A model generated the notes under the pieces. That model was not told the DNA's origin and did no database searches. It saw nothing but the letters and a program-made list of their open reading frames with translations. The translations under genes were made by a program, and so were the position numbers. Below are positions 34,142-41,818 of a stretch of DNA of 64,000 nucleotides, one piece after another; within the stretch, counting starts at the first letter, position 1; each line of letters starts with the position of its first letter. Source of the DNA: CAVVUC01 sp963751395 (GTDB lineage: Bacteria > Verrucomicrobiota > Verrucomicrobiia > Chthoniobacterales > Chthoniobacteraceae); contig CAVVUC010000004.1 in assembly GCA_963751395.1 (NCBI GenBank), positions 372,001 through 436,000 of the forward strand, read 5' to 3'.

Positions 34142-35577
34142 TCGCCTGGACGATTTACCTCACTTTCATCGGGGCGTTCACGCTGCTGATTCTGCCGCGG
34201 GTGCTGTCGCGCTGGCTTGCGCTCGCCACGTCGATCGCGAGCTGCGCCGTCGCGCTCAAGGCATTCTGGCAAATATCCGACGCCGGGACTTTCAAAACCA
34301 TCGTCCGTTGTCCGTGGATACCTTCCCTCGGCATCGAATATCATCTCGCCGCCGACGGCATCAGCCTCACGATGGCAGTCGTCACAGGGTTGACCGGGAT
34401 CTGCGCCGTGTTGTTTTCATGGAATGTCGCGCGCAGACAGAACGAATTTTTCTTCTGGCTCCTGCTGGTCATCGGCGGCTCTTACGGCGTCTTCCTGAGC
34501 GCCGATCTGTTCCTGTTCTTCGTCTTCTACGAACTCGTGATCGTGCCGAAGTATTTCCTCATCGCAACGTGGGGTTCGACGAACAAGCTCTACGGCGCGA
34601 TGAAGCTCACGCTCTACTCGTTCTTTGGCGGGGCGCTCGTGCTGATCGGAGTCATCGCGGCGTATCTCGGCGGCGGCTCGTTTGATTTGCAACAACTCGC
34701 GCAGCACGCCTTTTCGCCCCAGCTCCAGGCGTGGGCTTTTCCCGTGATGTTCCTCGGATTCGCCGTGCTTGCCGGTGTCTGGCCGCTGCACACGTGGGCG
34801 CCCACGGGCCACGTCGCCGCGCCGACCGCCGGCTCGATGCTGCTCGCCGGTGTCGTGATGAAGCTCGGCGCTTACGGCGCGTTGCGGGCTGCGATGAACC
34901 TGTTTCCCCAGGGCTTCGCGATGTGGCGCGGTGCGATCGCGGTGCTCGCGGTCATCGGCATCGTCTCTGCGGCGGCGATTGCGTTGCGCCAGCGCAACCT
35001 GAAATTCGTGATCGGCTATTCGAGCGTGAGCCACATGGGCTTCGTGCTGCTCGGCCTCGCCACCGCAAACACCCTCGGCATCGGCGGCGCGGTCCTCCAG
35101 ATGTTTTCGCACGGCATCATCGCGGCCCTGTTGTTCGCCGTCGTCGGGCGCATGATCTACGAGCGCACCCACACGCGCGACCTGCACGCGCTCGCTGGCA
35201 TGAACCTGGGCCGCGCCTTGCCGTTCGCGGCGTTCACGTTTGCCATCGCCTCGGCCGCGTCGATGGGCATCCCGGGCTTCAGCGGATTCGCCGCGGAAAT
35301 CACGATCCTGATCGGCGTATGGAACACGTATCCGATGCTCGTTGGCATTGTCGGCATCGGCATGGTGCTCACCGCCGCGTTCACGCTCCGGGCGCTCAAA
35401 CAATCTTTCTTTGGAGAATCCGTTGCGACCACTCCGCCGGAGCTTCCGCCGATTTCCTTCGCTGAAAAATGTGGAGCCGGTCTCCTGATGTTCGCGACGC
35501 TTGCCGTCGGCCTTTATCCGAAACTCCTTCTCGACAGCATCCTGCCCGCAGTGGAAGCCATGCGCGTTTTGAAATGA
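34138..35577 (+). CDS. nuoM: NadH-quinone oxidoreductase subunit M (second, divergent copy)
   Basis: The 479 aa antiporter-like subunit is only distantly similar to the preceding NuoM. TM5 Glu is kept (FVFYELVIVPKYFLIATWG, about 132), as are TM8 Lys (GVVMKLGAYGALR, about 241) and TM12 Glu (GFSGFAAEITILIG). TM7 reads GFAVLAGVWPLHTWAPTGH, so the lysine of the canonical AVK(V/M)P motif is replaced by Leu (about 211). Such NuoM-like subunits next to a normal NuoM define double-M complex I clusters. It overlaps the ORF6N gene and nuoN by 4 bp each. Confidence 0.95.
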   Translation: MIAWTIYLTFIGAFTLLILPRVLSRWLALATSIASCAVALKAFWQISDAGTFKTIVRCPWIPSLGIEYHLAADGISLTMAVVTGLTGICAVLFSWNVARRQNEFFFWLLLVIGGSYGVFLSADLFLFFVFYELVIVPKYFLIATWGSTNKLYGAMKLTLYSFFGGALVLIGVIAAYLGGGSFDLQQLAQHAFSPQLQAWAFPVMFLGFAVLAGVWPLHTWAPTGHVAAPTAGSMLLAGVVMKLGAYGALRAAMNLFPQGFAMWRGAIAVLAVIGIVSAAAIALRQRNLKFVIGYSSVSHMGFVLLGLATANTLGIGGAVLQMFSHGIIAALLFAVVGRMIYERTHTRDLHALAGMNLGRALPFAAFTFAIASAASMGIPGFSGFAAEITILIGVWNTYPMLVGIVGIGMVLTAAFTLRALKQSFFGESVATTPPELPPISFAEKCGAGLLMFATLAVGLYPKLLLDSILPAVEAMRVLK

Positions 35578-37022
35578 TGAACTACCTGGAACTCCTCAAG
35601 CTCGCCTCTCCGGAAGCCGTGGTCGCCATCGCTGCGCTCGCCGTGCTGGGGATCGGGCTTGCAAGCGGGCGCGCCTCCGGACTTTGCTCGTTCGTGGCGG
35701 CGCTCGGCCTGGCTCTGGCGGCGTTCACCGTGACCCGCCTGCCGGAACACGCGGTGTTGTTTCATGGAATGCTCGTCATCTCTCCGCTGACGTCGCTGTT
35801 CAAAATCATCACGCTCATCCTCGCGTGGTTCACCGTCGCAATGGTGCGAGGGAGTTCGTTCACGCCTCACCGCGGCGAGTTTCTCGCCCTTGTTCTGCTC
35901 GCCACCATCGGCCTCATGCTCCTCGTCGGCAGCGAGGAATTGCTGATGATTTTCGTCGGCCTCGAACTCACCGGGCTGTCCCTTTACGTCATGGCTGCAT
36001 TCGACAAATCCGATCCGCGGTCGTCGGAGGCCGGGTTGAAGTATTTTCTTTTCGGAAGCATGGCCAGCGCCTTCACGCTCTTCGGATTGAGCCTGGTTTA
36101 CGGAATGTGCGGCACCACCTCGCTCGCCGAAATCGCCCAGAGCCTCCGCCTGCGACCCGTGGAACCGCTGCTGGCCGCCGGTCTTGCCATGACCCTCGTC
36201 GGGCTCGCATTCAAGACAGCCGTTGCTCCGTTCCACCTGTGGGCGCCGGACGTTTACCAGGGGGCGCCGCTGCCCTCGGCCGCGTTCATCGCCTCGGGAT
36301 CGAAGGTCGCGTCATTTGTCGTGCTGGGCAAAATCCTGCTGGTCGGCTTCGCACCCATCCAGGGAACCGCCGCCTTCCATGCCGTCGCCGGATGGGCGCC
36401 GCTGATTGCGCTGCTCTCCGCGATGTCGATTGTGGTCGGAAACATCGTTGCCCTGGCGCAAACGAACGTCCGCCGTCTGCTCGCCTATTCCGCTGTGGCC
36501 CACGCGGGTTACACGCTGCTTGGTTTGCTCGCCGGGCCCGGCGGGTTTGCCTCGACGCTCTTTTACACCACGATCTATGCGCTCACGATTCTCGGAGCGT
36601 TCGGAGTCGTCGCGATCGTCCGGCGCGAGACCGGTGGCGACGAAATCGCGAACTTCGTGGCAATGCGCTCGCGCTCGCCGCTGCTCTCTGCCTGCATGGC
36701 GGTGTTCCTCCTCTCGCTTGCGGGTCTTCCGCCGCTCGCGGGTTTCTTTGGAAAGTTCTACCTCTTTGCAGCGGCGCTGAGCGCAGGCGGCGATTACGGC
36801 CTGCTCTGGCTTGTCGCCCTGGCCCTGGTCGGCAGCCTCGTGTCGCTTTACTACTATCTGGCGGTTCTGAAGAAGATTTTCGTGGATGAAGCAACCGGGG
36901 CCCAGCCCGCGATGCGCTCCAGCATGCTACAGAAACTCTCGATCTCACTCCTTGCCGCCACGGTTCTCTTGCTCGGATTGTTCCCCGACGCGCTCCTCGC
37001 GCACATCGTGAAGGCGCTGTAA
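35574..37022 (+). CDS. nuoN: NADH-quinone oxidoreductase subunit N
   Basis: The 482 aa antiporter-like subunit has TM5 Glu in FVGLELTGLSLYVMAAF, TM7 Lys in GLAFKTAVAPFHLWAPDVYQ (about 213), TM8 Lys in ASGSKVASFVVLG and a TM12 Lys in PPLAGFFGKFYLF. The start ATG at 35574 overlaps the nuoM2 stop (ATGATG, so 35577 is possible). It is the last gene of the cluster; a palindromic repeat follows at 37117. Confidence 0.97.
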   Translation: MMNYLELLKLASPEAVVAIAALAVLGIGLASGRASGLCSFVAALGLALAAFTVTRLPEHAVLFHGMLVISPLTSLFKIITLILAWFTVAMVRGSSFTPHRGEFLALVLLATIGLMLLVGSEELLMIFVGLELTGLSLYVMAAFDKSDPRSSEAGLKYFLFGSMASAFTLFGLSLVYGMCGTTSLAEIAQSLRLRPVEPLLAAGLAMTLVGLAFKTAVAPFHLWAPDVYQGAPLPSAAFIASGSKVASFVVLGKILLVGFAPIQGTAAFHAVAGWAPLIALLSAMSIVVGNIVALAQTNVRRLLAYSAVAHAGYTLLGLLAGPGGFASTLFYTTIYALTILGAFGVVAIVRRETGGDEIANFVAMRSRSPLLSACMAVFLLSLAGLPPLAGFFGKFYLFAAALSAGGDYGLLWLVALALVGSLVSLYYYLAVLKKIFVDEATGAQPAMRSSMLQKLSISLLAATVLLLGLFPDALLAHIVKAL

Positions 37023-37116
37023 CGCGCACATTCGCCGCCGACAGAGAGCCTTGCAGATTCCTTGTTAGACATCTTCTCCCAGATTGTTTTGGAAATGAAT
37101 GCCAAACATCGAATGC

Positions 37117-37195
37117 GTCATCCTGAGCGGAGCGAAGGACCCCGCGAACTACACCGGGCGTGACATGCGAGATCCTTCGCTTCGCTCAGGATGAC
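37117..37195. repeat. Palindromic intergenic repeat (24 bp arms)
   Basis: GTCATCCTGAGCGGAGCGAA (from 37117) and its inverted copy ending CTTCGCTCAGGATGAC (37172-37195) form 24 bp arms with two mismatches around a 31 bp spacer. This sequence type is a widespread intergenic repeat in environmental genomes. The right arm contains the ATG used as the start of the L,D-transpeptidase gene, so the insertion may have supplied or moved its start. Confidence 0.7.
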
Positions 37196-37757
37196 CGTAC
37201 TGGAAAGCGGCAACACATTTCGGAATTTTCTTTTCCGGTGTGCTTTGGTTGTCATGTCGGCCTGTATGCCGTTCTCGCTTCTTGCCGGTGAGTTGACCGC
37301 GCCGCGCATCGAGGTCTTCAAATCAAAACGCGAGCTGCGTCTCCTCGATGGCGACCGGCTCGTCAAAGCCTGGCGCGTGGCGCTCGGGACGAACCCGCTC
37401 CCGCCGAAAGAACGGCAGGGCGACCGCGCCACACCGGAAGGCTCCTACTTCATCTGCATGAAAAATCCCCGGAGCAAATTCCACCTGTCGCTCGGCATCA
37501 GCTATCCCGGCCCGCACGACGCGCGGCGAGGATTCAAGGCCGGGCTCATCTCCATGCGGGAGCGCCGGGCGATCGAGCGCGCCCATGCCAGCGGCACCAC
37601 CCCGCCGTGGAACACCCCGCTCGGCGGCGAAGTGTTCGTGCATGGCAACGGCTCCCAACCCGACTGGACCCTGGGCTGCATCGCGCTCGAAGACGCGGAC
37701 ATCGAGGAACTTTACCGTCTCGTGCCGATGAAGACACCCATCACGATTTATCCGTGA
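37191..37757 (+). CDS. Exported L,D-transpeptidase (YkuD family)
   Basis: The 188 aa product has an N-terminal signal segment (FRNFLFRCALVVMSACMPF). The YkuD domain then starts at PRIEVFKSKRELRLLDG. The catalytic block is EVFVHGNGSQPDWTLGCIAL: His near 149 and Cys near 163, matching the HGxx..S/T-x-GC signature with Thr-Leu instead of Ser-x. Such enzymes make 3-3 crosslinks in peptidoglycan or attach proteins to it. The ATG at 37191 lies in a repeat; the ATG at 37254 is unlikely because it would cut the signal peptide short. Confidence 0.9.
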   Translation: MTVLESGNTFRNFLFRCALVVMSACMPFSLLAGELTAPRIEVFKSKRELRLLDGDRLVKAWRVALGTNPLPPKERQGDRATPEGSYFICMKNPRSKFHLSLGISYPGPHDARRGFKAGLISMRERRAIERAHASGTTPPWNTPLGGEVFVHGNGSQPDWTLGCIALEDADIEELYRLVPMKTPITIYP

Positions 37758-37886
37758 CCGTGCAAATGCGCTGCGATGCAACCGGCTGCAGGCAAAGCAA
37801 GGTTGGGAAGGCAAGCGCGTTCCAAGTCCACCTCGAGAACGAGAGGAACTCTCCCACGAGCCGACCAAAACCCGATGATACACGCG

Positions 37887-38462
37887 TTAGGCCGCATTCC
37901 GTTTCGGTTGCGGCTTCGCTCTATAGGCGTTCTTGATGAGCTGTCGGATTCGAAGATCAGCGCGTGAACTGAAATCACCATTGGAGGTGTAGAGGCCGCA
38001 ACGGAAGGAGCGAATTAGAAAGCGGCGATACCATCGCCCCTTCAGGTAACTTACGAACGTATCCAAGCAAGCGGTGAAATCGGATAGAGGCTGTGCAAGA
38101 ACCACCTGCTGACTGTGTGCGATTTCTTTGGGGAGTGGCTGCGACCAGTTGTTGTTCAAGGGGAGAGTTACGAACGTCTGGCGGCGCAACCAGCCAAAGG
38201 TCCAGAAAATGCCCTTCACATTTATTACTGTATGGCCAAGGTTGGTTCCGGTGATTATGACGAGTTCGAGTGGTTTTGCTTCAGGAGCGCGATCTACCGT
38301 CTGCATGATACTGTTGCTGACGGTGAGGTGTGGGACGTAGTCTCGGCGAGCAAGGCGGAGCGCGACGATCACGGCGGCGAGCGTGCCCAAGGCGCTAAGT
38401 ATCGCACCAATAGCGTTCAGAGCGGCCCATGTGTCCATGTTGACGCCAAAGACCTTGTTCAT
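37887..38462 (-). CDS. Single-pass membrane protein, hypothetical
   Basis: The 191 aa product has one N-terminal TM helix (ALNAIGAILSALGTLAAVIVALRLA, about 14-38) with a positively charged end (RLARRDYVPH). A soluble domain with beta-strand character follows (PLELVIITGTNLGHTVINVK), then a basic C-terminus. It is third in a minus-strand set after a small lipoprotein gene and a DnaJ-domain gene, starting 34 bp after the latter. No family is recognised. Confidence 0.65.
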   Translation of the reverse strand: MNKVFGVNMDTWAALNAIGAILSALGTLAAVIVALRLARRDYVPHLTVSNSIMQTVDRAPEAKPLELVIITGTNLGHTVINVKGIFWTFGWLRRQTFVTLPLNNNWSQPLPKEIAHSQQVVLAQPLSDFTACLDTFVSYLKGRWYRRFLIRSFRCGLYTSNGDFSSRADLRIRQLIKNAYRAKPQPKRNAA

Positions 38463-38496
38463 CGTAAACGCGCGGTTTGCGACCTACGCTCAAAGT

Positions 38497-39330
38497 TCAG
38501 CGACCAGGGAGCAGGGTGCCGCGCTTGCAAGGCTGCTGGCCGCTGGGGGTGGAAGCGCGCAAGGCGGCGTGCGGAGCCGTTGGGGTTGCAGTCATTTCGA
38601 AAGTATCTTTGCATCGAGTTCCTTTTTCTTCGCGTTGTATGTTAGAGTTTAACTTCTCAATATCGTGTTCTTCTTGCTGCGCTCTCACGAGCGAAGCCCG
38701 ATAACCAGCCTCCTCCTGGGCAGATACCCCTCGTTGATACCACTTCTCTAGCCTATCAAACTCGGCATCCTTGCGGGTGACGCGATCCTCTATTTGCGCT
38801 TTCATCTGGGACAGTGCTTCTTGCTCCACGTTTACGGTTGGTGGTTGTTGAGGCGGTGTCTGGAATTGGGGCTGAACTGAGGAGTTTTGATTCTCGCCGC
38901 TAACGATGATAATGATAAAGCCGAAGACAAATAAAGCGATTAGAATGCATCCGATGTTTGTGTTGCTTCGCTGGTCGTCGTCTGATGTGTCTTTGGTTCT
39001 ATTGACATCAGGGTTCGGTTGAGGTGGAGGGGATGCCTTCGGTGGTCGCTTGGTTTCGCGTGATTGCTTGCGGTCCGTGTTACTCGTTGAAGATTGGCTT
39101 GCTGGCGGCGGCGTGGAGGCGGCGGATCGCTCACAGTATTCGGAAAGCCTCTGATATGCCTCGTTAAGACTCTTTAGCTTTTCTTCGGCTTTTGCACGAA
39201 GGCGAGGGTTGTGGCAATAACGATCGGGATGCCACACCTGCGCCAAGTCCCGATACGCACGCTTGATCTCCTCCAGCGAAGCTCCACGTCGCACCTCTAG
39301 CATGTCGAAGTAACGAGATAGCTCTTCCAT
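38497..39330 (-). CDS. Membrane-anchored DnaJ-domain protein
   Basis: The 277 aa product has a J domain at residues 5-70 with the essential HPD (34-36, in VWHPDRYCH) and KLKSLNEAYQRLSEY. A Pro/Ser/Thr-rich linker (75-120) follows, then one TM helix (GCILIALFVFGFIIII, about 126-144), a PQ-rich stretch and a coiled coil (about 175-245). The J domain should face the cytosol and recruit DnaK to the membrane. It starts 11 bp after the lipoprotein gene, so the two are likely co-transcribed. No zinc-finger or client domain is present, so it is not a general chaperone. Confidence 0.88.
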   Translation of the reverse strand: MEELSRYFDMLEVRRGASLEEIKRAYRDLAQVWHPDRYCHNPRLRAKAEEKLKSLNEAYQRLSEYCERSAASTPPPASQSSTSNTDRKQSRETKRPPKASPPPQPNPDVNRTKDTSDDDQRSNTNIGCILIALFVFGFIIIIVSGENQNSSVQPQFQTPPQQPPTVNVEQEALSQMKAQIEDRVTRKDAEFDRLEKWYQRGVSAQEEAGYRASLVRAQQEEHDIEKLNSNIQREEKGTRCKDTFEMTATPTAPHAALRASTPSGQQPCKRGTLLPGR

Positions 39331-39341
39331 GAAAGGATGAC

Positions 39342-39599
39342 TCAGTCGGCAAGTTTCGGCAGGCTACGTCTAACAGGAGGCGGGACTGAAGGAGCGGGTG
39401 GCTCAGGGGTAGGTGCAGTGGTTTGCGTTGGCTGGGAAGGCTCAGGTGAGAGCGGGAAGTAGTGAGGTGGTGAGTAGGGGGCATGGCGCCAGTAACTACC
39501 CCTTGAGATCGGCTGATACATCGTTCGTTGTGCGTCAATGCATGAACTAAGCAAGGTTGCGAAGATTAGGAGACTTGGGAGCAGCAATTGTGTTTTCAC
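39342..39599 (-). CDS. Small Pro-rich lipoprotein
   Basis: The product is 85 aa from a GTG start at 39599. The signal sequence KTQLLLPSLLIFATLLSSC ends in a lipobox (LSSC, Cys about 21). The mature part has YQPISRGSYWRHAPYSPPHY and then a tail of Pro, Thr, Gln and Glu repeats. The frame is open further upstream, but that part is not signal-like; the GTG was chosen because it places the hydrophobic segment correctly. It is upstream of the DnaJ gene by 11 bp. Confidence 0.65.
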   Translation of the reverse strand: MKTQLLLPSLLIFATLLSSCIDAQRTMYQPISRGSYWRHAPYSPPHYFPLSPEPSQPTQTTAPTPEPPAPSVPPPVRRSLPKLAD

Positions 39600-40006
39600 A
39601 AGATGCGAACAACGCCTGACGTGAACGAGTGTATCCGCCGTGCCGGCGGGGACAAGCGGGAATTTTAACTTTGCGACGAAGCCACCACCGGACACCCGGT
39701 CCACAGCGCATCGCGCAAACCCGAGTCGCGCCGTACGACCCGGGCGACCGCCGCGCGGCCACTGCGGCGAAGTAATACGATTTCACAATCAGGTTGCAGG
39801 AAGCATTTGCTCTTATTCTTGCTCCTGCTCGTGCTCCAAGAACGAGGGGCAGGATTAAGATCAAGAGCAAGATCATGAATAAGAAGGCCGGTTCGGATTC
39901 CTGCCCTCGGACTGTGGAAGTCGTATAACTCTGTAAAGCGTATTACCGCATTTCCAAATCCGTCTATGTCAGACACCTGGTCCGGTGTGAACACGGCGCG
40001 GGCGTT
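39600..40006. other. Intergenic region with purine/pyrimidine-skewed inverted repeat
   Basis: No gene is supported in these 407 bp between the convergent-side ends of two minus-strand genes. At about 39802-39890 a pyrimidine-rich run (CTTATTCTTGCTCCTGCTCG) is followed by its imperfect purine-rich complement (AAGATCAAGAGCAAGATCAT, then GAATAAG), which could form a long hairpin. Confidence 0.5.
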
Positions 40007-41101
40007 TCACCGCGCGCCCGGCGGCAGAAGGTAAAGCGTCATCGCGAAGATCAGATAGACCATCAGCACCAGCACGCCGACGAACCACGCGGAGCGCCCG
40101 CTGTTGGTCACCAGAGAAGCGGTGAGCGTGGCGATGAGCATCATCACCACCGCGCCCGGCCAGAACTGGAGATTCATCGGCGTCGGACCCATGACGTAAC
40201 TCAGCAGCACGAGCACCGGCGCCACGAAGAGCGCGATCTGCGAGGCGCTCCCGAGGGCGATGCCCACGCTCAGGTCCAGCCGGTTTTTGCGCGCGGCGGA
40301 AAATGCCGAGGCCATCTCCGCCGCCGCGCCCACGAGCGCCACGACGATGAAACCCACGAACGCCTGCGTCATGCCAAACGACACCGCGGCTTCCTGCACC
40401 GACTCGACGAAGATTTCGCTGACCAGCGCCACCAGCAGCGTGACGCCCGCGAGCGTGACGAGCGCCAGCCGGACCGGCCACGGCTCTTCTCCTTCTTCTC
40501 CGTGCTCCTCGCTGCCGAAAAGCTCGCGATGCGTCTTGAGCGAGAACAGCATGCCGAGCCCGTAGGCAATGATGAGCAGCACTGCGAGTCCCACGCTCAG
40601 TTTGTTCGTGAACGCCGCGCCAGCCGTGGAATCGGCGTCCGCGATCGCCGACGGGACGAGCAGCGCGATCGTGGCGAGAAAGAGCAGTCCGGCCTGCATG
40701 CGCGCGCCCACGCGGTTGTATTCCTGCACGTGATGCTTGAGCCCGCCGAGGAGGAACGACGCGCCGAGCATGAACAGCGTGTTGGTGACGATCGCGCCGG
40801 CGATGGACGCCTTCACCAGCGTGTATTCGCCGGCACGCAACGCGGCCAGTGCGATGACCAGTTCGGTCAAATTTCCCAGCGTGGCGTTGAGCAGGCCGCC
40901 AACCGCATCCCCCGTCTTCGCCGCGACGGACTCGGTGGCGTGACTCAGCAGCGCGGCGAGCGGCACGATCGCGAGCACGGACAACACGAAGAGCAACGTG
41001 TGCGCATCGGGCCGCACTTTCGCGGCGATAAAGACGATGGGAACGAAGGCCAGCAGCCAGAGCAGGGGATTGTGACGGATTTCCTTGAGCAGGGTTTTCA
41101 T
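40007..41101 (-). CDS. Ca2+/H+ antiporter (CaCA family, CAX type)
   Basis: The 364 aa product has about 11 TM helices. The two signature repeats are present: GGLLNATLGNLTELVIALAA (c-1, about 88-107) and GAAAEMASAFSAARKNRLDL (c-2, about 258-277), each with its conserved Glu. An acidic loop (SEEHGEEGEEPW) separates the halves, as in other CAX proteins. It would export Ca2+ in exchange for protons. The gene stands alone, with a MITE-like repeat just upstream. Confidence 0.93.
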   Translation of the reverse strand: MKTLLKEIRHNPLLWLLAFVPIVFIAAKVRPDAHTLLFVLSVLAIVPLAALLSHATESVAAKTGDAVGGLLNATLGNLTELVIALAALRAGEYTLVKASIAGAIVTNTLFMLGASFLLGGLKHHVQEYNRVGARMQAGLLFLATIALLVPSAIADADSTAGAAFTNKLSVGLAVLLIIAYGLGMLFSLKTHRELFGSEEHGEEGEEPWPVRLALVTLAGVTLLVALVSEIFVESVQEAAVSFGMTQAFVGFIVVALVGAAAEMASAFSAARKNRLDLSVGIALGSASQIALFVAPVLVLLSYVMGPTPMNLQFWPGAVVMMLIATLTASLVTNSGRSAWFVGVLVLMVYLIFAMTLYLLPPGAR

Positions 41102-41150
41102 AGAGTGTTCCGCGAATGCGTCCGCTGCTGCTTCGCGCCCGGAGGGCGCA

Positions 41151-41313
41151 CGGAAATTAGCCGGTGGTGGAGCGAAGCGGAACCACCGGACCCTCGCGTA
41201 AATCGGATGCGCCCCGGCAGGGGCGCCGGAAACACCGGTCTTCCGCCGGCCCTGCCGGGGCGGATTCCGTTGGGTTCGGCTACCCGGTGGTTGTCACCAC
41301 CGGCTAATTTCCG
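41151..41313. repeat. MITE-like palindromic element
   Basis: Perfect 19 bp inverted repeats CGGAAATTAGCCGGTGGTG (41151-41169) and its complement (41295-41313) enclose further palindromes: GGTGGTGGAGCG..AACCACC, and CGCCCCGGCAGGGGCG..CCTGCCGGGGCG. It has no coding capacity. It lies between the antiporter and K+ channel genes. Its form suggests a small non-autonomous element or a REP-type repeat. Confidence 0.75.
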
Positions 41314-41356
41314 TTGGCCATCAGGGCCAGGCATGGTGTTCGCAGGAATCATCGCT

Positions 41357-41791
41357 TCATGCGGGCGGCGCACTGTCGCGGTTGATGCCGAAGACTTTGG
41401 TGAAGACGGCGAAGAACAGGCCCGTGGACAAGCCGCACATGAGAATGCCCGTGAGCGCCTCGACGCCGCCGAAGAGACGCCATTCCTCCGGCAGCACGAG
41501 ATCTCCGTAGCCGGTCGTAGTGTAGGTCACGGAGCTGAAATAAAGTGCCGATGGGAAGTCGGGCATCGCGGCGTTCCATACATAAAAGCATGCCCACACC
41601 GCGATCTGGAGCAGATGCAGTAGCATCGTCCAGCCAGCGATGCGGATGAGCAAATACGTTCCAAGCCAGAAGTGCTTTTCCACCACCAAGCCCCTCCTCT
41701 TGACCCAGCGAAAGGCCGCAATCAGACCCATTGCGTGGATCGTCACGCAAAGTGCCATCAGGCACCAGGCCAAGAGCAGTTTCGAGAGCAT
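41357..41791 (-). CDS. Two-TM potassium channel protein
   Basis: The 144 aa product has the selectivity filter in SVTYTTTGYGDLVLPEEWRL (TTGYGD, about 92-97), between a helix at about 45-75 and one at about 105-130. An additional N-terminal helix (about 3-27) is present. There is no RCK or cyclic-nucleotide domain, so gating is unclear. It starts 27 bp after glgP on the same strand and is probably co-transcribed with it. Confidence 0.88.
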   Translation of the reverse strand: MLSKLLLAWCLMALCVTIHAMGLIAAFRWVKRRGLVVEKHFWLGTYLLIRIAGWTMLLHLLQIAVWACFYVWNAAMPDFPSALYFSSVTYTTTGYGDLVLPEEWRLFGGVEALTGILMCGLSTGLFFAVFTKVFGINRDSAPPA

Positions 41792-41818
41792 CGGGGTTCC
41801 GCAAAAATCGTCCGGCGG

